Positions 7,961 to 14,952 of a DNA stretch of 21,058 nucleotides are shown piece after piece (the stretch's first letter is position 1; each line of letters starts with the position of its first letter). The stretch spans positions 1 to 21,058 of the forward strand of contig CAZTTG010000102.1 in assembly GCA_964615935.1 (NCBI GenBank). The letters run 5' to 3'. This DNA comes from CAZTTG01 sp964615935. Lineage in GTDB: Bacteria; Planctomycetota; UBA1135; GCA-002686595. Below the pieces are notes generated by a model. That model was given only the letters and a program-made list of their open reading frames with translations. It was not told the origin of the DNA and did not search any database. Made by a program: the position numbers and the translations under genes.

Positions 7961-8679
7961 GCGAGCGACCGAGGGTCCTGGTGATCGAGGACGAGCCGGC
8001 CCTGAGGCTGGCGCTCACCGACGCCCTGGGGGCGGAGGGCTTCGAGGTCCTGGAGGCCGCCGACGGCGAGCGGGGGCTCGAGCTGGCGCTGGCCGAGGGC
8101 CCCGAGCTGGTCCTGCTCGACCTGATGCTGCCGGGCCTGGACGGCTTCCAGGTCCTGCGCCGCATCCGCGCGGATCGGCTCTCGTGCGCGGTGTTGATCC
8201 TCTCCGCCCGCGGCGAGGAGTGGGACCGCGTGCAGGGCTTCGAGGTGGGGGCCGACGACTACGTGGTCAAGCCCTTCTCCATGCGCGAGCTGCTCCTGCG
8301 CATCCGCGCGGTGATGCGCCGCGCCGAGGGCGACACCCCGGGCATGGAGCTCGAGGGCGGCAGGGTCGCGGTGGGCGAGGCGGTGGTGGACTTCGCCGGC
8401 TACGCGCTCGAGCGCGGCGGTCGGCGGGTGGGGCTCTCGCGGCGCGAGCTGGACCTCCTGCGCTGCTTTCTGGCCCACGAGGGCGAGGTGCTGGAGCGCT
8501 CGCGGCTCCTCGACGAGGTGTGGGGCCGGGACGAGGACCCCACCCCGCGCACCATCGACACCCACGTGCTCAAGCTGCGCAAGAAGATCGAGCCCGATCC
8601 GGCCTCGCCGCGGCACCTCCTGACGGTGCACGGCGTCGGCTACAAGTTCAGTCGTCGAGGGGACTTGGGGTCGCGTTGA
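7957..8679 (+). CDS. OmpR/PhoB-type response regulator
   Basis: This is a 240-residue two-domain DNA-binding response regulator of normal family length. The receiver domain (about 5-120) has the acidic pair Glu11-Asp12, the phosphoacceptor Asp55 in LVLLDLMLP, the switch Ser83 in LILSAR and the conserved Lys105 in VVKPF. The C-terminal winged helix (about 135-235) has the typical LSRRELDLLRCFLAHEGEVL, RTIDTHVLKLRKKI and VHGVGYKF segments. Its ATG overlaps the kinase stop as ATGA, so the two are co-translated and the kinase is its obvious partner. Phosphorylation should promote dimer binding to direct repeats, and two candidate boxes flank this gene pair (6259-6279 and 8673-8693), suggesting autoregulation and control of the next gene. 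Its own stop codon lies inside the second box. The sensed signal is unknown. Confidence 0.93.
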   Translation: MSERPRVLVIEDEPALRLALTDALGAEGFEVLEAADGERGLELALAEGPELVLLDLMLPGLDGFQVLRRIRADRLSCAVLILSARGEEWDRVQGFEVGADDYVVKPFSMRELLLRIRAVMRRAEGDTPGMELEGGRVAVGEAVVDFAGYALERGGRRVGLSRRELDLLRCFLAHEGEVLERSRLLDEVWGRDEDPTPRTIDTHVLKLRKKIEPDPASPRHLLTVHGVGYKFSRRGDLGSR

Positions 8680-8693
8680 CGAGCCGTTGACAG
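8673..8693 (+). promoter_or_regulatory. second PhoB/OmpR-type direct-repeat box, upstream of the HEAT-repeat gene
   Basis: GTTGAC at 8675-8680 and 8686-8691 repeats with the same 11-bp period and the same flanks (GC before, CC between, AG after) as the box at 6259-6279. A further GGTGAC at 8708-8713 lies exactly two periods (22 bp) beyond the second half-site and may extend the array. A -10-like TAGAAA is at 8735-8740. The box overlaps the stop codon of the regulator gene and lies about 120 bp before the HEAT-repeat start, so this gene is a likely regulon member. Confidence 0.6.
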
Positions 8694-8809
8694 GGCCGCC
8701 ACCGGGGGGTGACGGGCGAGCGCGGGTCCGGTCGTAGAAAGCGGCTGAAGGACGGGCGGCTCCGCGCGGGGCTGCATCCCGAGACGACACCACAGACGGG
8801 AGTCGAGCG

Positions 8810-11800
8810 ATGAACGGCAGAACGAAGCGCAGGGGCGGATGGCTGGCGGTTCTGGCGACGCTGGTCGCGGCGGGCGGGCTACGGGGGCAGGAGGTCGCGG
8901 AGCCGGAGGTCGCGGCGCGGGAGGCGTGGGCGTGGACCGGAGTCGTCCTGGACGGGGACGAGATGCCGGCTCCCCTGCCGGCCTCGGAGGAGTGGCTCGC
9001 GGTCTTACGGCACCCGCTGCAGGGCGACGAGTCGATCGTCCGGGCCCGGAGAGATCGCGTCGCGAAGGTCGTCCTCGACGAGCTGGCCCGGATCGAGCTG
9101 GCCATGAAGGTCGATCGTGACTTCGCCGCGGCCGAGGCGAATCTGAAGGGGCTGTGGATGGCGGCCAGCCTGGCTGCGGGCTACCCGGAGCAGATGGACG
9201 TCCTGGTGCGGGTCGCGGTGACCCGGGCGGAGCTGCTCCTCGAGCTGGGCCGGGCGGCCGAGGCGAGCAGCGCGCTCGACCACCTCTGGCTCGATCTGGA
9301 GGCCCTGGGCTGGTCGCCCGATCCGGAGCTCTTCGTCCCCGTCGGTGACTCGCAGCTCGAGGCGGAGGCCGAGGGCCTGGCGGATCCCCGGCTGACGACT
9401 CTGCGGGAGTCCGTCGAGACCATCACTGCACGCGGTCAGGCCGGCGCGGGGGGGCTGGATGGAGCGGGATCGGATCCGCTGCTCGAACGCGTTCGCCAGG
9501 CCGTGGCGCGGGGGGACTGGCACTTCGTGCAGGTCGACTGCGGGGCCGTGGCCATTCCGGCCCTCAAGACCCTGGTGAGCCAGGACCTCGAGGGCTTTCC
9601 GGAGAACCGCAGCAGCGATCCCCTCTACTACCTGGTGAGTGTGGCCGAAGTCGAGGCCGCCAAGACCATCCAGGAGCTGTTCGAGCAGGGCGGCTACTTC
9701 TGGCACCGGCGGATCCTGCGGGCCATGCAGAACACCGAAGCCCTGAAGAACGAAGGGACCTGGCAGTACGCCGACGAGCGAACCCCTCCCATCTGCCGCG
9801 AGCTGCAATGGCTCGACGTGATCGAGCGCCTGATCCGGGACCCCGAGAGCACCCGGGGCTGCTGGTCCATGGTGAGCTACGTCGCTGGACGCGATGCGCT
9901 GACCCCGGGCATGCAAGAGGCCTTGATCCAGGCCCTCGGCCGGGGCGACACGGATCTGGTCAACGAGTGTCTGCAGGCCCTCGAGCCCTGCTGGGGGACC
10001 GAGACCAGCCGATCCGTCCTGGAGGCGCTGCTGCACCACGCGCACCCGCCGGCCCGCGTCTTCGCGGCCGCGCGGCTGGCGAGCCTCGAGGACATCGGCG
10101 CGCTGCGCGACTGCGCCCAGCACCCGGATCCCGAGGTGCGCGTGCACCTGGCCGGCACCCTCAGGGACGGCCAGCACCCGCGGGTTCTGTTCGGGGATCG
10201 AGACTACTTCAAGACCGAGCATCACCTCGTCCGTCGGAGCCCGCGACCCGGCGACGCGCATCTTCTGAGGCTGCTGCTCCGGAGCTCCGAGCCCCCGGTG
10301 CGTCGCGCTGCAGCGGCGACCGCCGTCCGTGGCGAGCTCGGCGCCTCCCTGGGCTTGATGGACTTCGTGGTGCTCGCGCGCGATCCCAACGAATCCGTGC
10401 GCTCGGTTCTCTGTGAGCTGGAGCATCCCGATCCCTCGGTCATGAAGGAACTGATGGCGCGGCTCGCCCGGGATCCGTCGCCGAGGGTCTTGGAGAGGGC
10501 GGACTGGCGGCTGGGCAAGGTCGACTGGGAAGGGGCCCTCGACGTCTGGCTGCCCGTTTTCATGGAGCGCTGGGCCCACCCGCAGCTCCCCTTGCACGAG
10601 ACGATGACGGCGAATGAATCCAGGAGCCTCCTGTCTGCCGTCGTCCAGCAGGCCGACTCGGCTTCAACGCTGGTCCCGTGGGGGCTGGAGCGCGACGACG
10701 ACTTGCTGTTCCGGGCGATCGAGAATTGCGGAAAGGCGTCGACCGCCTACTCGAACTGGGTGGATCTCCCGCCCGAAGTGCAGGCGGCGGCGATCGAGAA
10801 GGTCGCGTCCCTGGGGGACCTGTCCCTCCATGCGTCGTATGCGCTGTGCAATGAGCTCAGGGCCCTGATGCCCCGGCCGGCAGAGGGTCTGCTGCTCGCG
10901 GCGGGGAACGCGGAGCTGCCCGTGTACGCCCGGCTGCGGGTCCTTCACGCGCTGACCCCGGGCCTCGGCGCGAGCCGTCAGGGGGAGCAGGCCGCTCCCG
11001 TGCCGGAGGCGGCCTTCCGGCAGGCGTTCATGGACTGTCTGCGCGATCCCGCGTGGGCGACCGAGCCGCCGGACGGTTCGTGGTCCGGGTGGCTCGAGGC
11101 CCTCTACGACGAAATCCCGGCGAGGCTCCGCGGCGAGCTCCTCGTATCGGTGGTCCGGGATCGCCGGATCGGAGACGATCGGGCGCTGGCCCTGGCGTAC
11201 CGCCAGTGCAGGGGCGTCGAGGGCAACTACACCTGGGAGCAGGTCTCGGCGATCCTGGATCGCTGGCTGCGGGCCGAGGTGGAGGATTCGAGGGTCGTGC
11301 CCAAGGCTCTGCGGTCCATGGGCAACTTCCCCGAGCACGCCTCACCCGAGCTGCTGATCGAGTTGGTGAGGGTTCCCGAATACACCAGCTCCGTCATGAG
11401 CGCCATGCTCATGCTGCACGATCCCGTCTATCTCGACGCCCTGGGCGAGTGCCTGTGCTCGCCAAGCTGGATCGGGCACGAGTTGGAGCGCAGGCGAGTC
11501 CGGATGCAGGCCGCCAACAAGCTGGCCGCCTTTCCGAGCGACGAGGCCGCGGCCCACCTGCTCGCGGGGCTGGACTCCACCTCGGACGAGGATGTGCGCG
11601 AGGTCTGCCTTGCGAGCCTGCAGGCGATCCGCCGCTACCAGGAGGAGAAGGAGCGCTGGGCGGCGCGCTTCGCCGGGGCCGCGGCGCGCGAGCTGGGGGC
11701 GGCGAAGCTGATGGCCATGCTCGACGACGAGGACGAGGCGATCCGCATTGAAGCGGTGCGGGCCCTGGGCACCTTCGGGGCGGTGGAGGCCATGCCGCGC

Positions 11801-11896
11801 CTCATCGAGCTGCTCCGGTCCGACAGCGAGGTCCTGCGCGAGGCGGTGCGCGAGGCGCTGGACCGGCTGAATCGCCTCGGCGAGAGGGACGGGTAG
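8810..11896 (+). CDS. large secreted HEAT-repeat protein
   Basis: This is a 1028-residue protein with a twin-Arg-containing basic N-terminus, a hydrophobic stretch (about 11-24) and a probable signal peptidase site near LRG/Q (26/27), so it should be exported. The body is helical with HEAT-like repeats. The clearest are about 412-450 (HPDPEVRVHLAGTL), about 490-560 (EPPVRRAAAATAVRGELG, then ARDPNESVRSVLCEL and ARDPSPRVLERAD) and the C-terminal pair about 963-1022 (DDEDEAIRIEAVRALGTFG and RSDSEVLREAVREAL). HEAT arrays are protein-binding scaffolds; no catalytic motif is visible. The ATG has a GGGAG Shine-Dalgarno at 8798-8802 with good spacing. Upstream lies the regulator box at 8673-8693, pointing to control by the adjacent two-component system. 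A terminator-like hairpin follows at 11915-11942. The partner and precise role are not recognisable. Confidence 0.8.
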   Translation: MNGRTKRRGGWLAVLATLVAAGGLRGQEVAEPEVAAREAWAWTGVVLDGDEMPAPLPASEEWLAVLRHPLQGDESIVRARRDRVAKVVLDELARIELAMKVDRDFAAAEANLKGLWMAASLAAGYPEQMDVLVRVAVTRAELLLELGRAAEASSALDHLWLDLEALGWSPDPELFVPVGDSQLEAEAEGLADPRLTTLRESVETITARGQAGAGGLDGAGSDPLLERVRQAVARGDWHFVQVDCGAVAIPALKTLVSQDLEGFPENRSSDPLYYLVSVAEVEAAKTIQELFEQGGYFWHRRILRAMQNTEALKNEGTWQYADERTPPICRELQWLDVIERLIRDPESTRGCWSMVSYVAGRDALTPGMQEALIQALGRGDTDLVNECLQALEPCWGTETSRSVLEALLHHAHPPARVFAAARLASLEDIGALRDCAQHPDPEVRVHLAGTLRDGQHPRVLFGDRDYFKTEHHLVRRSPRPGDAHLLRLLLRSSEPPVRRAAAATAVRGELGASLGLMDFVVLARDPNESVRSVLCELEHPDPSVMKELMARLARDPSPRVLERADWRLGKVDWEGALDVWLPVFMERWAHPQLPLHETMTANESRSLLSAVVQQADSASTLVPWGLERDDDLLFRAIENCGKASTAYSNWVDLPPEVQAAAIEKVASLGDLSLHASYALCNELRALMPRPAEGLLLAAGNAELPVYARLRVLHALTPGLGASRQGEQAAPVPEAAFRQAFMDCLRDPAWATEPPDGSWSGWLEALYDEIPARLRGELLVSVVRDRRIGDDRALALAYRQCRGVEGNYTWEQVSAILDRWLRAEVEDSRVVPKALRSMGNFPEHASPELLIELVRVPEYTSSVMSAMLMLHDPVYLDALGECLCSPSWIGHELERRRVRMQAANKLAAFPSDEAAAHLLAGLDSTSDEDVREVCLASLQAIRRYQEEKERWAARFAGAAARELGAAKLMAMLDDEDEAIRIEAVRALGTFGAVEAMPRLIELLRSDSEVLREAVREALDRLNRLGERDG

Positions 11897-11914
11897 AGCT
11901 CCGGGAAGGGGAGA

Positions 11915-11942
11915 CCGGGGAAGGGCGCGGGGCCTTTTCCGG
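11915..11942 (+). terminator. terminator-like hairpin after the HEAT-repeat gene
   Basis: CCGGGGAAGG (11915-11924) pairs with CCTTTTCCGG (11933-11942), giving a 10-bp stem with two G-U pairs and an 8-nt loop, 19 bp past the stop codon. GTTTCCCC follows, a weak T-run. A second palindromic stem (GGGGAGG/CCTCCCC) lies near 11966-11980 and would read the same on both strands, as expected between convergent genes. Confidence 0.5.
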
Positions 11943-12012
11943 GTTTCCCCGCGACCGATCCCGAGAGGGGAGGTCCTCCCCCCGGGGTGGGGCGAATGCT
12001 GAAAGAGCAACA

Positions 12013-12026
12013 CCCCGAGCCCGGGG
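12013..12026 (-). terminator. possible terminator of the FGGY kinase transcript
   Basis: On the minus strand CCCCG pairs with CGGGG around a 4-nt loop, followed by TGTTGCTCTTTC, which is unusually T-rich for this DNA. It lies about 80 bp past the kinase stop. The stem is short (5 bp), so this is tentative. Confidence 0.35.
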
Positions 12027-12105
12027 ACCGGTCGCCCCCGGAGGTCGCGCGCGGCGCGCGGGCGAGGAGCGTCCACGCGTTTCGCGAGCTCCCCGCCGCG
12101 GCGCC

Positions 12106-13488
12106 TCAGCTCGCCCGCCCCAGCGCCCCCGGCAGCCACTCCCTCCAGCGCGCGTACTTCTCCGCCAGCCAGGCCGGTCCCCCGGGCTCCAACACCCGGC
12201 CCGTCCCCTCGACCTGGGGATCGATACCGGCCGCCAGGCGAGCCGCTCCCATCAGGCTGGCCTCGGGCTCGTCGGCGACCTCCACGGGTCGCTCCAGGCA
12301 GGCGGCCAGGGCCGCGGGCAGGGCGGGCTCGGCGATCAGACCCCCCGACAGCAGGACCCGCTCGGGCGCGCCCTCGGCGAAGAGGTCCTCGAGGATCTCG
12401 CGCACCCGGAAGGCGATGCCCTCGACCACCACTCGCCGTCGGTCGGCGCCGCCGAGCGCCCGGGCCTCCTCCGAGAAGAGGGAGCTCGCCAGCGGCCGCC
12501 AGTGGGGCGCGCCCGCGCCGGTGGAGTCGGGCAGGGCGAAGGCGTCGGGCGCGGGGTCCCGGTCGGGCAGCACCGTCGGGCCGGGCCCGCAGCGCTCCAG
12601 GGCCTCGGCGATGCCGTTGATCGTGCCCTCGATGGCCCACCGGCGCTCGCCGTGGGCGGTCTCCATCAGCGGACCGCAGAGGTAGCCCTGGATGGGACGC
12701 GGCTCCCGAGACGTGCCGCGCAGGACGAAGCCGCCCGTGCCGAGGCTCACCAGGGCCGCGCGCGGGTCTTCGCCCACCATCGCCAGGACCGCCGCCGCCT
12801 GGTCGGCGATGCTCGCCGAGAGGAGCAGACCTCCCCCGGTCTCGGTGACGAAGCCCGATGTGGGTCGGATTCGGGGCAGGACGCCCGTCGGGACTCCGAA
12901 GAGCCGGCACAGCTCCTCCCCCCACGCGCCCCCGCGGGGATCGCACAGGAGCGTGCGCGCGGCCATCGAGAGGTCGGAGCGGTGCTCGGCACCACCGCTC
13001 CAGCGCCACGCCAGCCACGTGTCGAGGGTTCCGAAGAGCAGCCGCCCGGACTCCAGCCCCCGGCGCAGCAGGGGATTGGCGAACAGCATGGCCGCCAGCT
13101 TGGGCCCGGCGTAGTGGGGGGAGAGCAGCAGCCCCGTCTGGCGGCGGATGCGCGGCCCCCACGCTGCGCGCTGGCGACACCACGAGTCCGCCCGGCGGTC
13201 CTGCCAGGAGACGAGGGGTGTCGCCGCCAGTCCGCTCGCGCGTTCCCACAAGAGGAAGGAGGAGCGCTGGGTGGCGATCCCCAGGGGCAGGCCGCTCGCC
13301 TCCGGGGGGAGCATGGCCAGGAGGCCGGCGGACCTCTCGAGCAGGAGCTCGGGGTCGGCCTCGCGCTGGACGCCCGAGCCCAGGAGGGTGGGAGCGGGGA
13401 TCTCGAGGACCTCGCCCGCCCGTCCGGCCTCGTCGATGGCGGTGGCCTTCAGGCGGGTGGTGCCCAGGTCGAGTCCGACGGCGCGCAT
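12106..13488 (-). CDS. FGGY-family carbohydrate kinase, glycerol kinase-like
   Basis: This 460-residue cytoplasmic protein phosphorylates a sugar or polyol with ATP. The N-terminal phosphate loop is GLDLGTT (5-11). Motifs closest to glycerol kinase are TQR (73-75), SWQDRRA (94-100), GTLDTWLAWRWSGG (153-166) and a SxxSMAARTLL segment near 171-181. The expected catalytic Asp lies in ADQ (Asp229; the usual motif is GDQ). SLGTGGF (248-254) and the C-terminal LLSGGLIAEPAL segment bind ATP. At 460 residues it is shorter than typical glycerol kinases (about 500), so the substrate is uncertain. The ATG at 13488 has a strong GGAGGAGG Shine-Dalgarno immediately upstream, and this abuts the 164-bp palindrome at 13506-13669. 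No transporter or dehydrogenase partner is nearby. It may be transcribed alone or from the lipoprotein gene 239 bp upstream. Confidence 0.87.
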   Translation of the reverse strand: MRAVGLDLGTTRLKATAIDEAGRAGEVLEIPAPTLLGSGVQREADPELLLERSAGLLAMLPPEASGLPLGIATQRSSFLLWERASGLAATPLVSWQDRRADSWCRQRAAWGPRIRRQTGLLLSPHYAGPKLAAMLFANPLLRRGLESGRLLFGTLDTWLAWRWSGGAEHRSDLSMAARTLLCDPRGGAWGEELCRLFGVPTGVLPRIRPTSGFVTETGGGLLLSASIADQAAAVLAMVGEDPRAALVSLGTGGFVLRGTSREPRPIQGYLCGPLMETAHGERRWAIEGTINGIAEALERCGPGPTVLPDRDPAPDAFALPDSTGAGAPHWRPLASSLFSEEARALGGADRRRVVVEGIAFRVREILEDLFAEGAPERVLLSGGLIAEPALPAALAACLERPVEVADEPEASLMGAARLAAGIDPQVEGTGRVLEPGGPAWLAEKYARWREWLPGALGRAS

Positions 13489-13497
13489 CGCTGGGAG

Positions 13498-13505
13498 CCT
13501 CCTCC
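13498..13505 (-). promoter_or_regulatory. Shine-Dalgarno of the FGGY kinase, abutting the palindrome
   Basis: On the minus strand GGAGGAGG occupies 13505-13498, nine bases before the ATG (13488-13486). It is one of the best ribosome binding sites in the window and begins at the base right after the last paired base of the 164-bp hairpin (13506). This placement decides the start and raises the chance that the hairpin affects translation. Confidence 0.65.
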
Positions 13506-13669
13506 AGTGTCCTGGGTCAGGAATCCGTGCGCATATCTCGCATCCCCGGCGGCCCCTGGCGGCGTTGCACCTCCTCCGAGTATTGCATGCGAATACGCGT
13601 CGTCGGTGCGCCTAGCCAGGAACCGCCGGGGATGCGAGATATGCACACGGATTCCTGACCCAGGGCACT
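13506..13669 (-). repeat. 164-bp near-perfect palindrome (long hairpin) in the FGGY kinase leader
   Basis: The segment is an imperfect inverted repeat centred at 13587/13588 on GCATGC. Arms 13511-13552 and 13623-13664 pair with a single mismatch. Pairing then continues inward through CCTGGC (13555-13560 with 13615-13620) and, after a one-base shift, through GCACC and GTATT to the centre. In the minus-strand sense the mismatches at 13530, 13553 and 13554 become G-U pairs; the outer one at 13510 does not. It fills most of the 239-bp gap between the lipoprotein and FGGY kinase genes. No target-site duplication is evident (CCTCC left, TGGAT right) and no second copy was found in this window. It may be a leader RNA structure, a termination or processing hairpin, or a palindromic repeat/MITE-like element. 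Confidence 0.85.
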
Positions 13670-13727
13670 TGGATGCTGCACCGAGCGGGGCGGGACGGCA
13701 AGGGGGGCCCCGAGCTTCCCTCCGGGC

Positions 13728-14873
13728 TCAATCCCCCCGGCGCACCCGGATGCTGCCGTGCTCGCTCTCCAGCTCCAGCAGCGCCCCGCCGCCCCCGGCG
13801 GGCTGCAGGGGAAGCTCGGACCTCACCGAGCCATGGCGCGCGCTGGCCTCGATGCGTGGGCTGCACCCCTGCGGGACCGAGACGAGCAGATTCCCGTGGG
13901 AGACGACCGCCCGGGCGTGCCGCAGCCCCGGGCTGCCGAGCTCCAGGCGCACGGCCCCGTGCCGGTTCACCGCGGAGATCTCCTCGCCGAAGCTCTCGAC
14001 GCGGATGTCCCCGTGGGCGTTCCGGACCACGACGTCGCCGCGCACCTCGCTGGCCCGGATCCCGCCGTGCTCGGTGCTGAGATCGGCGCCTTCCCCCACC
14101 CGTCGGATCCCCAGGTCCGCGTGGGCCGCGCGGACCGTGAGGCAGCGGCCGATCTCCTCGAGGGTCACCCGGCCATGGCGGTGCTGGATCTCGACGTCGC
14201 CCGAGACGCGCTCCACCGCCAGCCGGCCGTGCTGCGTGTTCACGACCAGGCTGCCGTCCACGCCCAAGATCTGGACGGATCCGTGGCTGCATTCCACCGT
14301 CCCCCCGGCGACGTCCTCGGCCTCCAGGCTCCCGTGGGCGTGCGTCACCTGCAGCTCCCGACCGATTCCCTCCAGCACGAGCGCGCCGTGGGCCGTCCTC
14401 ACCTCGGCTCCGCCCTCGAGCCCCACGAGCTGGGTCCGGCCGTGGCGGTTGGCGAGCAGGATCCCGGCCTCCCTCGGAACCCGCAGCACCAGGTTGGACT
14501 CCACGCCTTCGAGGCCCCGGGCGGGCTGCGGCGGGAGGACCAGGCCCCACTTCATGACCTCCCCCGTCTCCTCGACGCGGAGCCGGATCGCGTCCGCGAA
14601 CCGCTGGACGTCGGACTCCGCGGAGGACCACCACCGGAGCTCCCAGCTCCACCCGAAGCCCCCGGGCGCGGCCTCGACCCGGACCTCGCCGAAGCGGTTC
14701 TCCACCTCGAGCCAGCGGACCGCGGGCGGGATGACGCCCTCGGCGCTGCGGGAGGCCTCGATTCCGTGGAAGGTGAAGTGGTAGCCGTCTCGAGTGTTCG
14801 TGAGGGTGCACGCGGAGAGGGCGGCCAGGTAGGCCAGGAGCAGGCCTCGTCTCAGGGCTCGGGTGGTGCGCAT
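13728..14873 (-). CDS. lipoprotein with 18-residue His-Gly repeats, DUF4097-like beta-solenoid
   Basis: This 381-residue protein has a basic N-terminus, a hydrophobic stretch and a lipobox LSAC with Cys22, so it should be a lipid-anchored envelope protein. Residues about 143-375 form a regular repeat: thirteen units with His-Gly (one His-Ala) at the same place, mostly 18 residues apart. Examples are NRHGRTQL, TAHGALVL, HAHGSLEA, CSHGSVQI, TQHGRLAV, HRHGRVTL, NAHGDIRV and SEHGSIRV. Each unit has alternating hydrophobics and a mid-repeat Gly, as in the DUF4097/adhesin-like beta-helix, where the turn is usually Asn-Gly or Ser-Gly. The stacked His is unusual. No enzyme motif is seen. The ATG at 14873 starts the lipoprotein signal and has no Shine-Dalgarno. 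The M32 gene ends 79 bp upstream on the same strand, so the two could be co-transcribed. Confidence 0.72.
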   Translation of the reverse strand: MRTTRALRRGLLLAYLAALSACTLTNTRDGYHFTFHGIEASRSAEGVIPPAVRWLEVENRFGEVRVEAAPGGFGWSWELRWWSSAESDVQRFADAIRLRVEETGEVMKWGLVLPPQPARGLEGVESNLVLRVPREAGILLANRHGRTQLVGLEGGAEVRTAHGALVLEGIGRELQVTHAHGSLEAEDVAGGTVECSHGSVQILGVDGSLVVNTQHGRLAVERVSGDVEIQHRHGRVTLEEIGRCLTVRAAHADLGIRRVGEGADLSTEHGGIRASEVRGDVVVRNAHGDIRVESFGEEISAVNRHGAVRLELGSPGLRHARAVVSHGNLLVSVPQGCSPRIEASARHGSVRSELPLQPAGGGGALLELESEHGSIRVRRGD

Positions 14874-14952
14874 GGCGATCGGGGGGTCGGGGTGGGGCGG
14901 GGTATCCTCGATGGTCTTGGTGGGGAAGCGGCACCCGCGATTGCGGCGCGGC

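Noticed and set aside
13506..13669. Insertion-sequence remnant or CRISPR unit
   Set aside because: No transposase fragment, no target-site duplication and no direct repeat array; only an inverted repeat is present, so no mobile-element call is made.
12502..14784. 760-residue open frame on the plus strand spanning the FGGY kinase, palindrome and lipoprotein
   Set aside because: It crosses two real minus-strand genes and a non-coding palindrome, with no recognisable domain; long open frames are expected at this GC content.
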